A DNA stretch of 64,000 nucleotides from Plumapathes pennacea (taxonomy: Eukaryota > Cnidaria > Anthozoa > Antipatharia > Myriopathidae), in the NCBI GenBank assembly GCA_964036295.1, contig OZ038467.1, positions 1,865,501 to 1,929,500 on the forward strand, written 5' to 3'. The notes below the pieces were generated by a model. The model was not told the origin of the DNA and searched no databases. It worked only from the letters and a program-made list of their open reading frames with translations. This document shows positions 14,795 through 27,200 of this stretch, piece after piece (positions within the stretch are counted from its first letter, which is position 1; each line of letters opens with the position of its first letter). The position numbers were made by a program, and so were the translations under genes.

Positions 14795-17700
14795 TTACTG
14801 TTTTTCAGTCATGGGAAACGCTTGTTGCTGGCCCTGGTTGCCAAACACTGGGCCTTGGTTGCCATAAGCTGGCGGCGGAGCAGCTTGGGTGTGCACCACG
14901 ACTCCGGGTTGTTGCACAACAACCACCTCGGTTTGCTGTAGAGAAAGTAGACAAATCAAGTCAACTAAACTTGCACCGTTTAAGTCTTGTGATACACGCA
15001 GAAGAAAACTTTATGGTTCCTAGGCAAAGTTTAAACTCACCCAAAACAAACGCTTTTGCGATACGATGTAGTATATAGAATCGTTCAGGTTCAACACTCG
15101 CATCTGGTAAAATTTTTCACGGTCTACAACGACCACAATCGTGATTATCGTGCATTTTCTCTGTGCGCTCCAAAGATGCGAAATTCTCTGCACTGGACAT
15201 CACAAAACCCTTCCACTCCCAACAGTGATCAACTTCGATTTTCTCCTTCATTTTCTCACCAGAAACATATGATAGTAGGGAGAACTTGGCTTTTGATAGT
15301 TTGCTAAGACGAAAGCTGATTAAACTCTCAATTCTACATTCTCTTCTGAAAAGGTTGGGAGAATCTGCATTTTGAGCTTGGGAGTGAAAGGGTCAATTGA
15401 TATACTTACAGTTTGATTCTTGGCACAACAGGTTGCCATGCAACCAATGATGGAACCCGCCAGCAGAAGGATGAACGCGAATGACGTCAAGATCACAATG
15501 GCACAGAAACAGCTCTCGATTGTGTAGATGGCGTCACAATTGTCAACTGAAATGAGAAGTATTAAAAGTGACAATAAGAGGTAGGCACCTTGTAGACCTA
15601 TGGATACGTTATATGATTCATTCCCGCTCTCTGCGAACTCGCATTTCTCGCCTCTGTAGGGATAGACCTAATTCAACTAATGTTTTATGCTTACGCCTGG
15701 AAACGGTGCAAAGAAAATGTCCGCAATGCGTACAAACTACTGCGACGGAGTTGAATCAAAGTTTCTTGCCAATTTTTTGTAACACTGACAGTATTTTAAA
15801 ATTCGTTTTCTTCTGATTGGCTAATGAGCTGTTGCGACGGCTAAGGTCATAGATTGGCTGTGAGCTCAATTTTAGAGCCGTTTTCGGATGACTGTCGAAT
15901 ATAATCGTGTGATTGCTATGGTTTTGCGTTCGCTGTGCTTTCTGATTGGTCCTAACAACTTTAGCAACATTAATCAAGAACAAAAGCAAAACCTGTATGG
16001 TTGCGATATTCTCACGCAAGAAAGCAAGTCGCGATGGCGTGTTCTCGCACTGCTGATTGGTCTGTAAAACCAATCGCAATTACTTGGTTTTGGTTTTGGT
16101 TTTGCTGGTACTTCTAATTGGTCTGATCGCCTTGTTGCTTGGCTCTGTGATTGCTTTGGTTTTGGTTTTTGACAGCCATCCGAAAAGTGCTCTATCGATC
16201 TCTTTAGTTCACACCGCGGTTTGTCTACCTGCGCACGCGCAGTGGTTCCATTACAAAGAGTAAAAGGTAAATCGATGTCAAGTATTAATCGTCGGGTGGA
16301 AATGGGTTGCCAATCTTTCAATAGGCCAGTTGGGTAATACGGATAAATTTTAATACTCACTCTTGATTGGCACGTCTTTATCTCCAGAGCAGTGACATCT
16401 GTCACCAACCATGTGGCAATCTTTTTCCACAATTTTCCTGATTATATGCCAGATGAGCCAGCCAATCAGGGCAATGATGATTTGCACAAGGGCCAAGATG
16501 AGCACGATGATGTTCATCACCAGGTAGAAAACCATCTGCGCATGCGTGACAAAAAACGACGCAAACGGCTCGCTCAGAGCTGACTCACAGTCTTCTAAAC
16601 TAGCCCACCGGAACCGTTCTTCTGGCGTTTCAAAGCTTTACTACATGAGACGATATTTAAGGACAATTTTTCGTGCAATACCTACAATTTTGTAGCTAGT
16701 TTTGGCATTAAATCTGGCGGCACACATTTATGGAAGCTGATTAACATTTTTAACTCGTGAGATCAAGAACTTCAGTTTTCTCAACAAAGTCACTGAGAGA
16801 ATGCGCCAGTAAACAGAAAGCCCTTGAGAGTACTGTAATGTATTTTGCAGGCTTCTTTTTTCGGCGTCCAAACCAAGTTTGGGAAACAAGGACAACAGGA
16901 TATTTTCACTTACCACAGTCTTATTGTGCTTCAGCCACACCACTATTCCCAGTACAGCGGTAATGGCCATCTGAAATGAATGCCAGAAACTGTCACGACA
17001 AGGTACGTTTCGAGACACCAGAACTTACGCAACTTAAATAGTTAAAAATGAATATACCCACACATTAATTCATTTGCGCAGTTCGCGTAGTGTTTCAGTA
17101 GAACGAGGAATACGAAGTTTTGCTTGTGCATTTTGGTGAAAATTGGATGTCTTATACTTTACCACACTGAATATTTTAGTGTAAAGTGTGCGACTACGGG
17201 TGTCGTATACTTTTCGATCCTTTCCTCTTGCTTGGTCCCGTATCTCATTTCGGTGTCCGTATTAAAACAAAAGTTTTCATTGCCGATGTAAAGTGCCAAT
17301 TAAAAAAGCTTTGTTTTTCTTTTTTTTCTTTTTTTTTTTTTTGGGTATGTCGTGGCGGAGAGAAATTAGGTTGAAATGCCGGTTTTGAGGCATTTTTGTT
17401 GTTATTTTTTACGTCCAGTGTTTGAAATTCGGTCTAAATAAATTATGCATAACCTTGGCCTCGGCTGATGGACCCAGCCGTTTGGCTTGGTTGCTAAGAG
17501 ACAGTCGAGCGAAACAACCGAATAACAATGCAAAATTTATAAAGGCGACTCTTGCAAATGGCGGCTTTGCGTGCGGCGTCACAAAATAAAAGGCGCTGGT
17601 TGCCAAGGAAACACAGTCTATTTACCAAAACAAAAAAACACTGACAGAGATGTTCAATGGAAGAGTGTCAGTAACAGGTTTTAAACTCTTTTCTGCAGCT

Positions 17701-18425
17701 GCTAAACGTGTCCTTCATAAACATGAGAAAATAAACCCAAAGGAGATCTTTCTTTAGAACATTTTGCGAATTCTTTAGAGCATTTAGCGAATAGTTGCCA
17801 AAGAGCGACTACAGTTTTTATAACTTCAATGTGAAAGAGGAGTTCTACATCCTAAAACTGACCGTGTACTTACGAATAAAGCAGGGCTAAAAATTCACCA
17901 AACGCTTTGTCGACTAAAACCAAATATACAAAAAGATATCAAACTTTGTTCTGGGGTTGCTCAGTTATTGTTAGTTATGTAAGAACTAACACATAACGCT
18001 TTCACATAGGTGTCAAATGACACAGTTTCACATTTAATTGATGCGATACGCCGACTAACTCCCAAGAGGGTAGTAGTAGCGACCAAGCTCGAAGAAGAAC
18101 AAAAGAAAGCGAGGCGAGCAACCATGCAAAACGCGATAACAATGCCCACTTTAGAAGCTCCCACAATGTACGCGAATTAATGCAAATGTGACAAAGTAGA
18201 GTTACTATTACAATCTAGACGGCTGCTTTCACGATTACGCTGTTCAATACGAACACATGAATATGATCTTACCGCAAACCCGGACCATACTCCAGAAGCA
18301 TCGGGACCTCCATAGCTGACCCAAATAAAACCACACACCAAATCGCCCAGTGCACACGCTGCCAGGATACAACTTACTATCCCAGCTGCCTTAGCTTTGG
18401 ATGGTTCAACTAGATCTCCAGCCAT
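14795..18425 (-). CDS. Four-transmembrane protein, MS4A/CD20-like
   Basis: Five minus-strand exons (18273-18425, 16914-16970, 16361-16535, 15410-15546, 14795-14935) join in phase to 220 aa. Hydrophobic segments lie at about 14-36, 50-64, 71-101 and 140-167. The first two are joined by the short loop WVSYGGPDASGVWSGFA, and that GVWSG turn between TM1 and TM2 is typical of the MS4A/CD20-like membrane family. The loop between TM3 and TM4 is long and Cys-rich (KDCHMVGDRCHCS...NCDAIY), probably extracellular and disulphide-bonded. The cytosolic tail is Gln/Pro/Val-rich with repeated YGNQGPVFGNQG and a PPPAYG motif that could bind WW domains. No enzymatic function is implied; vertebrate relatives modulate receptors or ion flux. 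Family placement rests on topology and one loop motif, so it is moderate. Intron 3 carries a CCAAT-rich MITE and intron 4 a TTAACCC-family MITE. Confidence 0.75.
15206..15396. mobile_element. MITE, TTAACCC-ended family, copy 2
   Basis: Begins ACCCTTCCACTCCCAA and ends TTGGGAGTGAAAGGGTCAA. The interior matches copies 1 and 3, including 'ggagaacttggcttttgat' and 'ctgattaaactctcaattct'. It lies in intron 4 of the four-TM gene. Confidence 0.7.
15873..16194. mobile_element. CCAAT-rich MITE with TA ends, copy 2
   Basis: TA-GAGCCGTTTTCGGATGACTG at the left and CAGCCATCCGAAAAGTGCTC-TA at the right, 322 bp. At least three ATTGGTC motifs and a TTTTGG tandem run lie inside. It sits in intron 3 of the four-TM gene. 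Confidence 0.8.
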
Positions 18426-19232
18426 CTTGTATACAGAAGAAAGCCACCTGTCAAATCCGCTCTTGCTTCAAACCGCTAACTCACTCAATGTGACCACGCA
18501 CATGCACGGCCCGGCTGGTTCAGTGCACGTGCTGCACAGCTCAAGCTATGATTGGTCAATCCAGTCTCTTCCCATTGGAGGATGGGTAACTCTTTTAGCA
18601 ACTAGGAGAATATAACGAAGTCGGCGGTAGCAAGCAGGTGTTATGAATAATATTTCGACAATGGCATGATTTGGTGTGCGTAATTGATTTTTTATTTTAC
18701 GGGAAACTGTTGTTCATTTTGTATATACTTGTCGGCGTCCGCGATTTCAGCGTGAAAGCAAGCCAACTTTCAAGTTGATCAGTTTGAAAAACAATATTGA
18801 TCTGTCATCACACAGATAAAGTTAAAAAAAACTCGATTCAGAGAGGCGCAGAGCAAATCAATAAATGATCAAACGCACTTGTCATAGGATTATAAAAGTG
18901 ACGGAAATAGCCTGCCAATTGCTCATAGAACAAGTTCGCTTTCGTAAAAAAAAAAAAAAAAAAAAGATAAAAATAAAAAACTGCGAAACCTATTTTCGTG
19001 TGAGAAAATTTGTATATCGATATCATGTAAATTTTTCTTGACAAGGGTTTTCTTTCCTGGATTTACTTCGTCAAAGCTGGATTAACCTGGTTTTCATGAG
19101 CGACCCAACCAGTTTTTCACAGCGAAAAAGTTCTACTTTTCCGTTGCAGATGTGCTATACACTTGCGTTCGCGTTGCGTCCGCTCGTTTTCACTTAAGCA
19201 TATATCTTGTGCTTGGCTTGCTGCCATTTTTT

Positions 19233-19358
19233 GTTTCACTACTGAATATTAGCAACTGTTCGCCAAGAGATTATACAAAACAAATTAGGTTACTCTGGAT
19301 TTAAAATAAAGCCTGTATAATCTCTTAGCGAACAAATCGCTAATATTCAGTGGTCAAA
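19233..19358. repeat. Foldback (palindromic) element
   Basis: The arm at 19233-19277 (actgaatattagc...gttcgccaagagattataca) is answered by its reverse complement at 19312-19358, with only a few mismatches and a spacer of about 35 bp. An A-run follows immediately. This is a small non-autonomous inverted-repeat element. Confidence 0.75.
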
Positions 19359-20448
19359 CGAAAAAAAAAAAAAAAAAAATCTGCTTGCTTATGTTAAAAC
19401 ACATGCAGAGGTCATGGAAATTCTGTTTTCTTGGCTCCAGGGCAACATCCCCATCAATAGACACTGATGAAGCAACTAACAGCACAGTCACCATGGAAAA
19501 CAAAAAACTGATACAGCCGAGTTCTTTAAAATCGCCACGGCAAGCCTCCACCAGGTTTGTGTAACCATGAAAGATTTGACGAGGAAGCGAACACTTTGGA
19601 TGGCTAACAATAGATCGAGCAATGTTTTGTTTTCGCAAAAAAGACCCTCAATCCAAAGCGAATATTTAGCCACGGATAATGCTTTGAAGCCTATATTTTT
19701 GATAAACGTTTTGCTTTGTGTATAATATTCGTCATGCTCATCAATGAAACTAGTCTACATGGTAATGTTAATCAAAATGCCAGGATCGGTTTTCTGGTTG
19801 CCCTTAGCTGCTTTCTTCGCAATGTAGTTTATCATGTTGACTGACAGTTTCACCTGTTTCCGCTTGCTACTGGCATCCCGCTTCCACTCTGCACGAAAAC
19901 CCGTACAAGGATGTTGGATTCAAAAAATGTTTTCAGACCCAGGGAAGGAGCGGCTGACATTTCAAACTAACCCGTTCGGGACAACTCGTGGCCTCAAACA
20001 TGCCGTAAGACTGTGAGCCGGGTTGCATGCAACAGATTTAAAACCATAAGTGCACCGTGCACTTAGTCCACCTAAAGCAGTCCCTTTTTGTCCCTTTTAT
20101 GAAAAGTTTCGTTTTGCACATGACATGTTGAATACAATTAAATCCTGATGTTTTTTTGTGATTGTAGTCAACTATTGATGGGCAAATAAAGTGCAGTTAT
20201 ACATAGCGCAGAGGATAAAGTGAAACCTTTAGAGCGTTTTTTAGGCGAGAAGAAGTTTATCTCTTGATTTCAAAATCTCGACCTCTGCGTCACAGAACAG
20301 ATAACGCACTTTAAATAATGTATGCACTACTGGCGAAGTGAATTAAAGCAGTTCTTCCACAGAACGTAGCCACGGACACTTTCCGGGAAGGCAAATCTTG
20401 AATTGATTTTCCTGTACGTTTGTCGCGTTGAGCACGAAACGAAGAAGG

Positions 20449-20485
<37 letters not shown>
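20449..20485. repeat. Poly-A tract (about 37 nt)
   Basis: A long A run in the spacer. It may be a retroposon tail, but no retroposon body could be recognised next to it. Confidence 0.8.
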
Positions 20486-20488
<3 letters not shown>

Positions 20489-21249
20489 CGATTATTCCGC
20501 TTGACAAGCGGTAAAGAAAAAAAGAGGACTTCGCTCTTACCCCGTTGGGCTGCAGGCAGTTTTTGTGTAGGGTGTCGTTTTCTTATTGTAAATAATAAAA
20601 TAAGACATCGCTTTGAAACTTGGCATTTCTGCTTATACTTTAAAGTGTTCTGTCCACGCAATGACATTATACTTTCTTGTGTACGTTGAGGTTAAATAAA
20701 ACCTTTCCAGTGAAGAATTACGAGAACACAGCTGAGGTCAGTGGTACTTTTTGTTTATTACAATATGTCAGCTTCCCTTGTTATAACCAAAGCAACTGCA
20801 CCATTAGGTTTCACCCGCGTCCTAAATTTTGATAAGACATGTTAAACAAGTCAGGATAAAACTTACAACTAAATCGCTCTATATTACACATTGATTCTTA
20901 TCGGAATCGGTAATCTATTTGGATTGGGGTAGAGCTCGTGAACACACTTTGCAGTGCACAACTATCAAATTTATTCGGATTGTGTACGTCCAGTGGGTGC
21001 TGGTTCGAAATTACTATTTACTATATCAGATATTTACAGGAAGGCATACGACTAACAGACAATATACCTCTACTTTACTACTGTGAACTTGTTCTCTCGA
21101 GAAATAAATAAATAAATAAATAAAATAAATTAATTTTTTACACTGAATACTGGTCCCAGCGATAACTATAATGGACATACGATAAATAAACAAAAATAAA
21201 TAACTGAAGACAGATAACCTTGCATTCGCCCGAAATTTAGCCCTCTTGC

Positions 21250-24200
21250 CTAGTACCCAGATGGAGGGTGTGGCCCGGGACCACGTGGAGAAAACATCTG
21301 TTGCGTCTGATAGCCCGGATGCAAGGCATGTCCCCTGGGGAGTCCCCCTACAGGCGCACCTTGTCGAGCGTCCATCTTATTCGTCTTTCCTCTCGGCATC
21401 ATATCCTGGAGGGGGAAATAGAAAAATATATACAGGGCTGAAAAACGTTTCTTCTTCCTCGCTAGCCGTGGACTACCAGGAAACACAAGCGTGGTATCCC
21501 GGATTCAGGGAACTCTAGCCCTAAACACTCATCTCATTGCAGTTAATAACTGAACCGCAGGTGTCGTTCTTTGCACGGGTATCGCGTACTTATTTCCGCA
21601 AATCGATCTATAACGAACTGTCAACGATCTGGCACAACTGGCTTACAATCTTTATTTGATAGTTGTGCAGAAAAAATCAAGTACTTTCGAGGAAAATATT
21701 GCCCCTAAAACTCAGGAGAGTCTACCAAAGTTCTACTCACAGTATTTCTGAGGAGCATTTGACCGGTGGCATGAGCTAGAGGACCATGACTAGGACCCTG
21801 CAGTCCATAAAATGCGTCTCTGTCGGACACCCTCTCTTTGGGCCCTCTGAGAGGCACCCCTTGCATATTGGCCCCTATTCCTGGAGGGGCTGGCTGGTAA
21901 AAACTGTGTCCTGATGGTTCTCGGGGACTTCTGGGTGGCTCGGGGGTACCAGGCCTGCCGTACGCTCTGTTATCAACCTCATCTTCTACATCCACAAATT
22001 CACTCTCAATTGAATAATTTTTGTTCAACTGATCGGGTGGGCGCGGCCCAGGTGGAGCTCCCCTGAGGGGCCCAAATCCCGCATGCTGCCAGGGTGCCGG
22101 TTTTAAACCTGGAGCCCCCAGTTTCGCACCTGGTCCGAACTGTCCCGGAGGTCCAAGTGGAGCAACAAAGCCCCTTGGGGGTGGAAGAGGTGCTGGTAGT
22201 TCGACAACAGTTGCAGCCTTCTTCTTTTTCTTCTTGGGTTTGTCTTTTGTCTTTTTGTTGGGTTCTAATCTCTCTTGGCCTGACGGGGGGTCCTGTGAGT
22301 GGACATTGTTCTTCTGTTGCTGGTTGAACCGAGGTTCATTCCGTGAGGAAGGCACCGGTTTCGCTTGTAGTTCGAATGTAGGCTGAAACTGATTTGATTG
22401 TTGGTTCTTGTGAGAGTCACGTGGTGATGGAACCTCTGGTCGCTGAAACAATTACAAGAATAATTTAACTCTTGAACTTGATGTCATGTTGACCTGTCTA
22501 AACTAACTAAAAAAACCTGAAACGTGGCGGATTATCAACTAAGAAGGCCGTAACGAATGTCGTCAGTGTTGGCTGACATTCTAAGCGATAGCTCTTCGTC
22601 TGAGTGACGGAGCCATTCGTCTTTGCTCAATATGCTGGACGAAGGGCTAACACTTTAAACGTTAGCCAACGTATTCTTTACGGCGTTGAGCATATTTGAC
22701 GTTGATCCTAGCCGACGCAGACCACAATTGGTTCTCTGTTCACTTGTGTCCCGTTGTGTAAAAATCATGGACTCTCACTTGTGAACCGCGAGATCCTCAG
22801 AAGACTTACAAAGGGTTTCACGTTACGTCATGGCCGCCATGTTGGAGATCGATAACAAAACTTCACTTGTTGGTAACTCTAACATGGCCGCTGCGTCTTT
22901 GTACTTTAAATATCCAGGGGATGATTGAAAACCCTCTATTCCTACCTGCGATCCAATTGTCTTGTCTTTCTTTGAGATTTTGGTAATCGGTTCTTCTCCA
23001 CCGCAAGGATCTTTAGTTGCTTCTTCAATCATGACGTCATCATCGTTCCCCAAACTGGACACACTGAGCGCAACACTAACGCTGCAGTTGTCAGCATCAT
23101 CAGGGTCGCTGTGTGTACCGCTGGATGCTGTGCTCCCGCGATGCCGCTCCAGCCTGGAACCAGGCCGTTCAAAATACTCCACGTGTTCATCACCACCGCA
23201 ATCAATCTCCACGTCGCTCTGCTCTGCATCAAGCACATTTTCCAGGTCGCTGTCTCTAGGATTTGTCACAACGACTAGCATGTCACCGTCCCCCGCCCTC
23301 AAATCAATGCTCGCCGCATGAAGTCGCTTCTTCGTGTGGGAGGCGTCCTGCTCCGTTTCTGCATTTTGGAATCCTTGTTGTCTTGTCAGCATGTTTTGTC
23401 GTTTGGTGCTGTGCTCAGCTCGGTTGTCATCTCTATTACTGGAGCTAGTTAATGTGTGAACCTTAAGCGTTGACGGCGGGGCAGAGGTAGTGCGCGTCGG
23501 AGGTGGAGGTCTATATACTTCTTGCCTGTGAGGCGGAGCCGAATGTCGTCGACTGTGACTGTCACTGACGCTTCTGTCCAATTCAAACCCATCTTGCACC
23601 TCAAAACCCTCGATATCTGACACATCCATTCTGTGATCACTTGAATACCTTCTGTCCGCATTATTTTCGCGACCATCATTTGTTTGTTCCAATACAACTG
23701 CAGGTGGTGCAGAGGGAGTATTCCTCAATTGAACTGTTTCATCCTCTGGTGGATCTCTAGATAAATCAACGAATTACGTAAAACATCAACATTAAACATA
23801 TCCTTGTGAGTCTTCGAAGTTTTTTGTCAAATGTTTGCTGTCTCGAATCTGGTATTAGTCCTTGATATAAATATATGCAAACTTGCCATAGCCATGGGTA
23901 GAAAAATTCGATATTGAACTGACTGTATAACTAGATCACTGGGACTTAAAGTTGACTTTGGCATTAGTCGGACAAAAATACAGTCAACTCCCTCTTAACG
24001 GACACCCCTTAAGTTGGACACCTCTCTTGACGGACACCCTAAGTCGGACACCTCTCTCAACAGACACCCCTTAAGTTGGACACCTCTCTTAACGGACACC
24101 CACTAAGTTGGACACCTGGCAGGAGCCCTGTCATTTCTCCAGTAACTTATTCTAAACTCAACTCTCTTTAAGACAGACACCTCTCTAAGATGGACATTTG

Positions 24201-27200
24201 GAGCTGGTCCCGATGGTGTCCGTCTTAGAAGGAGTTGACTGTATGTCCAACCAGCAGTGCAATTATTATCCCATCCATCTTCACTGTATTAAAAGGAATG
24301 GAAAGTCATTACCGCTGATTGGCTTGCTTCTTGTCACCAGGCATCTCTGGATGTTTTGTTTTTCCACTGATGGCCCAAACAGGAGACTCTTTGTTGTCAA
24401 GTTCTTCACGGTACCGTGGATGTGATGTAAATACCTTGTGACAATAGTGCAACTGTTTGGATGTGATATATTCCAGGGCAGTGGACCCAGATGCATCAAT
24501 GGCAGAAAGGTCAGCTGAAAGCAAGACAGCACTGCAACTTAAAATGGATGCTTACATAAAGGGTATTGTCTGACAGGATATTATCTTAACTTTTACCCTG
24601 TTCCTGTCTGTTTTTTTTTTTTGTTTTTTTTTTTTGTTTTTTTTTCTTCCATCTGTCTAACTGACTTTGTGTGTCTTTCTTTTCTGTCTTTTGTCTGCCC
24701 ACATCTCCTTCAGCTTTTCTTTGACAATGTTTGTAAGGCCCTGTTCATGAACAAAAATTGTCCCGGGGACAGAACCACCCTACAAGTTACCAGTCATTGA
24801 AGTGGCCTCATTTGCCAATGAAAAGTGTCCAGCGTCTCCCTTAATGCAGTCCTTTGTCTCTGACATTGTAGGGTTGCAGAAAAACCCTCAATGCACATGA
24901 AATTGAACAATATTGGCTTGCCGAGGGGCAGAATGGACTGGTAACAAAGCTAATACCTCCTTTTTCAAGCAGATAGTTGATTGCCTCTCCTTGTCCACAG
25001 ATAGCTGCTAGATGCAGTGGATTCCTCTGCCCTCTGTCTGTGCTACTGAGACCACTGATGCCTTGCACATTCAACACCAGGTCACAAGCTGCCACATTGC
25101 CTGCAGGAAAGAAATCAAACACTCAAATTTTGAAGTTCCGCTTGGAGTGAAGTCTAAGGAATACGAACAAGAATATTGAATGGAGCTTTTTATCTTACCT
25201 TGCTCTGCAGCAATGTGTAGCACAGTTTTACCTTCGGTGTCCCGCAACAAGGCAGTTTCACCAGTTAAAAGAACCTGTGCACCAGCAAAAAGCACACTTA
25301 AAATTTCACTTGAGTAGAAATCGGTGACAGATTCCTTTTCAGAAACAAACAGTTTTTGATGTTTTTGATAATTTTATATTTCAAATTTTTTTTGTTTTAA
25401 ATTTTCAGCTGGGATATGCATGGACTGCCAAAACACCAACCTTGAGGCACTCTATTGAGCCTGTCCTGTTGACAGCCCAGTGAATGACTGTCTGTCCATG
25501 GATGTCAGTGTCTTCAAACAGGGCCTCATCTCTTGGGTCAATCCTGGATAAGGCTGTTTGTAATAGGATCAGGTTTGTTGATTGATCAAAGTGACATGCC
25601 CACATAGCTGGTGTCAAACCCTCCCCATCCACTGCATTCATTTTTGCCCCGTACTGTAAAAGAAGCTGTAGAAAAAAAAAAAAAAAAAAAAAGAGAGAGA
25701 AAACTATTTTGTCTCAAACTCATTGTTGATATTTTAAGCTACATAGTTACATACTTATAATAAATTATTGTTATTATTGTTATAAAGGTATTGGACTACA
25801 GAATGAAGATACAATCACACTTATTTTTTCATGCACTTGGTAAAGTGCAATTTTGGTTTGAATGCAATTCTATAATGACCTTTATGAGGTGACTCAACAA
25901 GAATCAAATAATGTGAATGTGTACAATTTGGGTAGAATGTTAGTAATACAGGTTACCTTCAGGTTAGCAACAGAAGAGTTCGCTGCTGCCCAGTGCAACG
26001 GTGTCCTTTCTTCAGCGTCTTCTACATTACACGATGCCTAGGTGATAATATTAATCAAAATATAGCTAATATAATTATGGCTATAAAAATATTATACAGT
26101 ACACATGTCACTTTTGTTATCGAGTGACAATTAGTGGGTGCTAAATTTAGAGTGCTTGTGGAATGGACAATGTGTTATATAAATCATGTTTGGTAACATC
26201 TGACAATCATACATCACAACAGACAAGAATAGAAAAATGTAACATTGCTGTCTTTACCTTGTTTTTTAACAAAAGTTCCAAGGCAGTGCTGTTGTTGTCA
26301 TGGGCTGCCAAATGGAGAGCTGATGAATTATCTGCAAAGTAGAGGAAGTTTTCGTATTGCTCTTAACCCTTTTACTCCCAAGCTCAAAATACAGCTTCTC
26401 TCAATCTTTTAATAAGAAAGTGTATGAGTAATGTAGTGAGAATTGATAGTTTAATCAGTTATTATCTGAGCAAGTTATCAAAAGCTAAGTTCTCCCTACT
26501 ATATGATATATTTCTGTTGAGACTGAAAGAGAAAATAGAAGTTGAAGGTGAGTGGAACCTACTAAACTGTAAGTATACACATGGGTATTAATAAAGCCTT
26601 GTCCTCACTAGCGCATAAGCATAAGCATAAGCATAAGAATAAGAGAGCGACAGTGGCGACATAAGCATAAGCATAAGGATCAAACATGTTCGTTCCTTAT
26701 GCTTATGCTTATGTCGCCACTGTCGCTCTCTTATTCTTATGCTTATGCTTATGCTTATGCTTATGCTTATGCGCTAGTGAGGACCAGGCTTAAGATTTCA
26801 TCGGTAAAATATACTAGCTGATCTATAATGTTGCCTATGTTCCACCCTGAATGAACTGAACCCAAAGGTGAGAAGTATCTGGTCTCATATGATGGTGATA
26901 TAAAGGCAAGAATACAAGCCAACTTGGGATACCTGGCCGGTCCCTATTACCCCTTTTCCCTGTGTATGGATCATACCATTTGCTTGATGGTTAACATCAC
27001 ACCCAGAACCAAGCAGTAGTTGTAAACATTCAGTGTGGGCTTCTGTATTGCCGTGCACAGCATACATTACAGCATTCCGTCCCAAGGCATCAACTTCACT
27101 AACAACTTCTGGATCTGAAAAAAATATGTGAAGAAAGATATAAATATATAAGCAAAGTCAATCAATCAAACTTTATTTTATCAATTTTTAAAAATGAAAT

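Larger units (their letters stand above)
18426..21249. other. Gene-poor spacer
   Basis: About 2.8 kb between two minus-strand genes, holding the promoter of the four-TM gene at its left side. It contains a palindromic element (19233-19358), A-runs at about 18945, 19362 and 20449-20485, and an AAAT microsatellite at about 21106-21130. No coding exon was recognised on either strand. Confidence 0.55.

Noticed and set aside
22962-23321. 119-codon plus-strand open frame
   Set aside because: Exact shadow of exon 10 of the ankyrin gene on the other strand.
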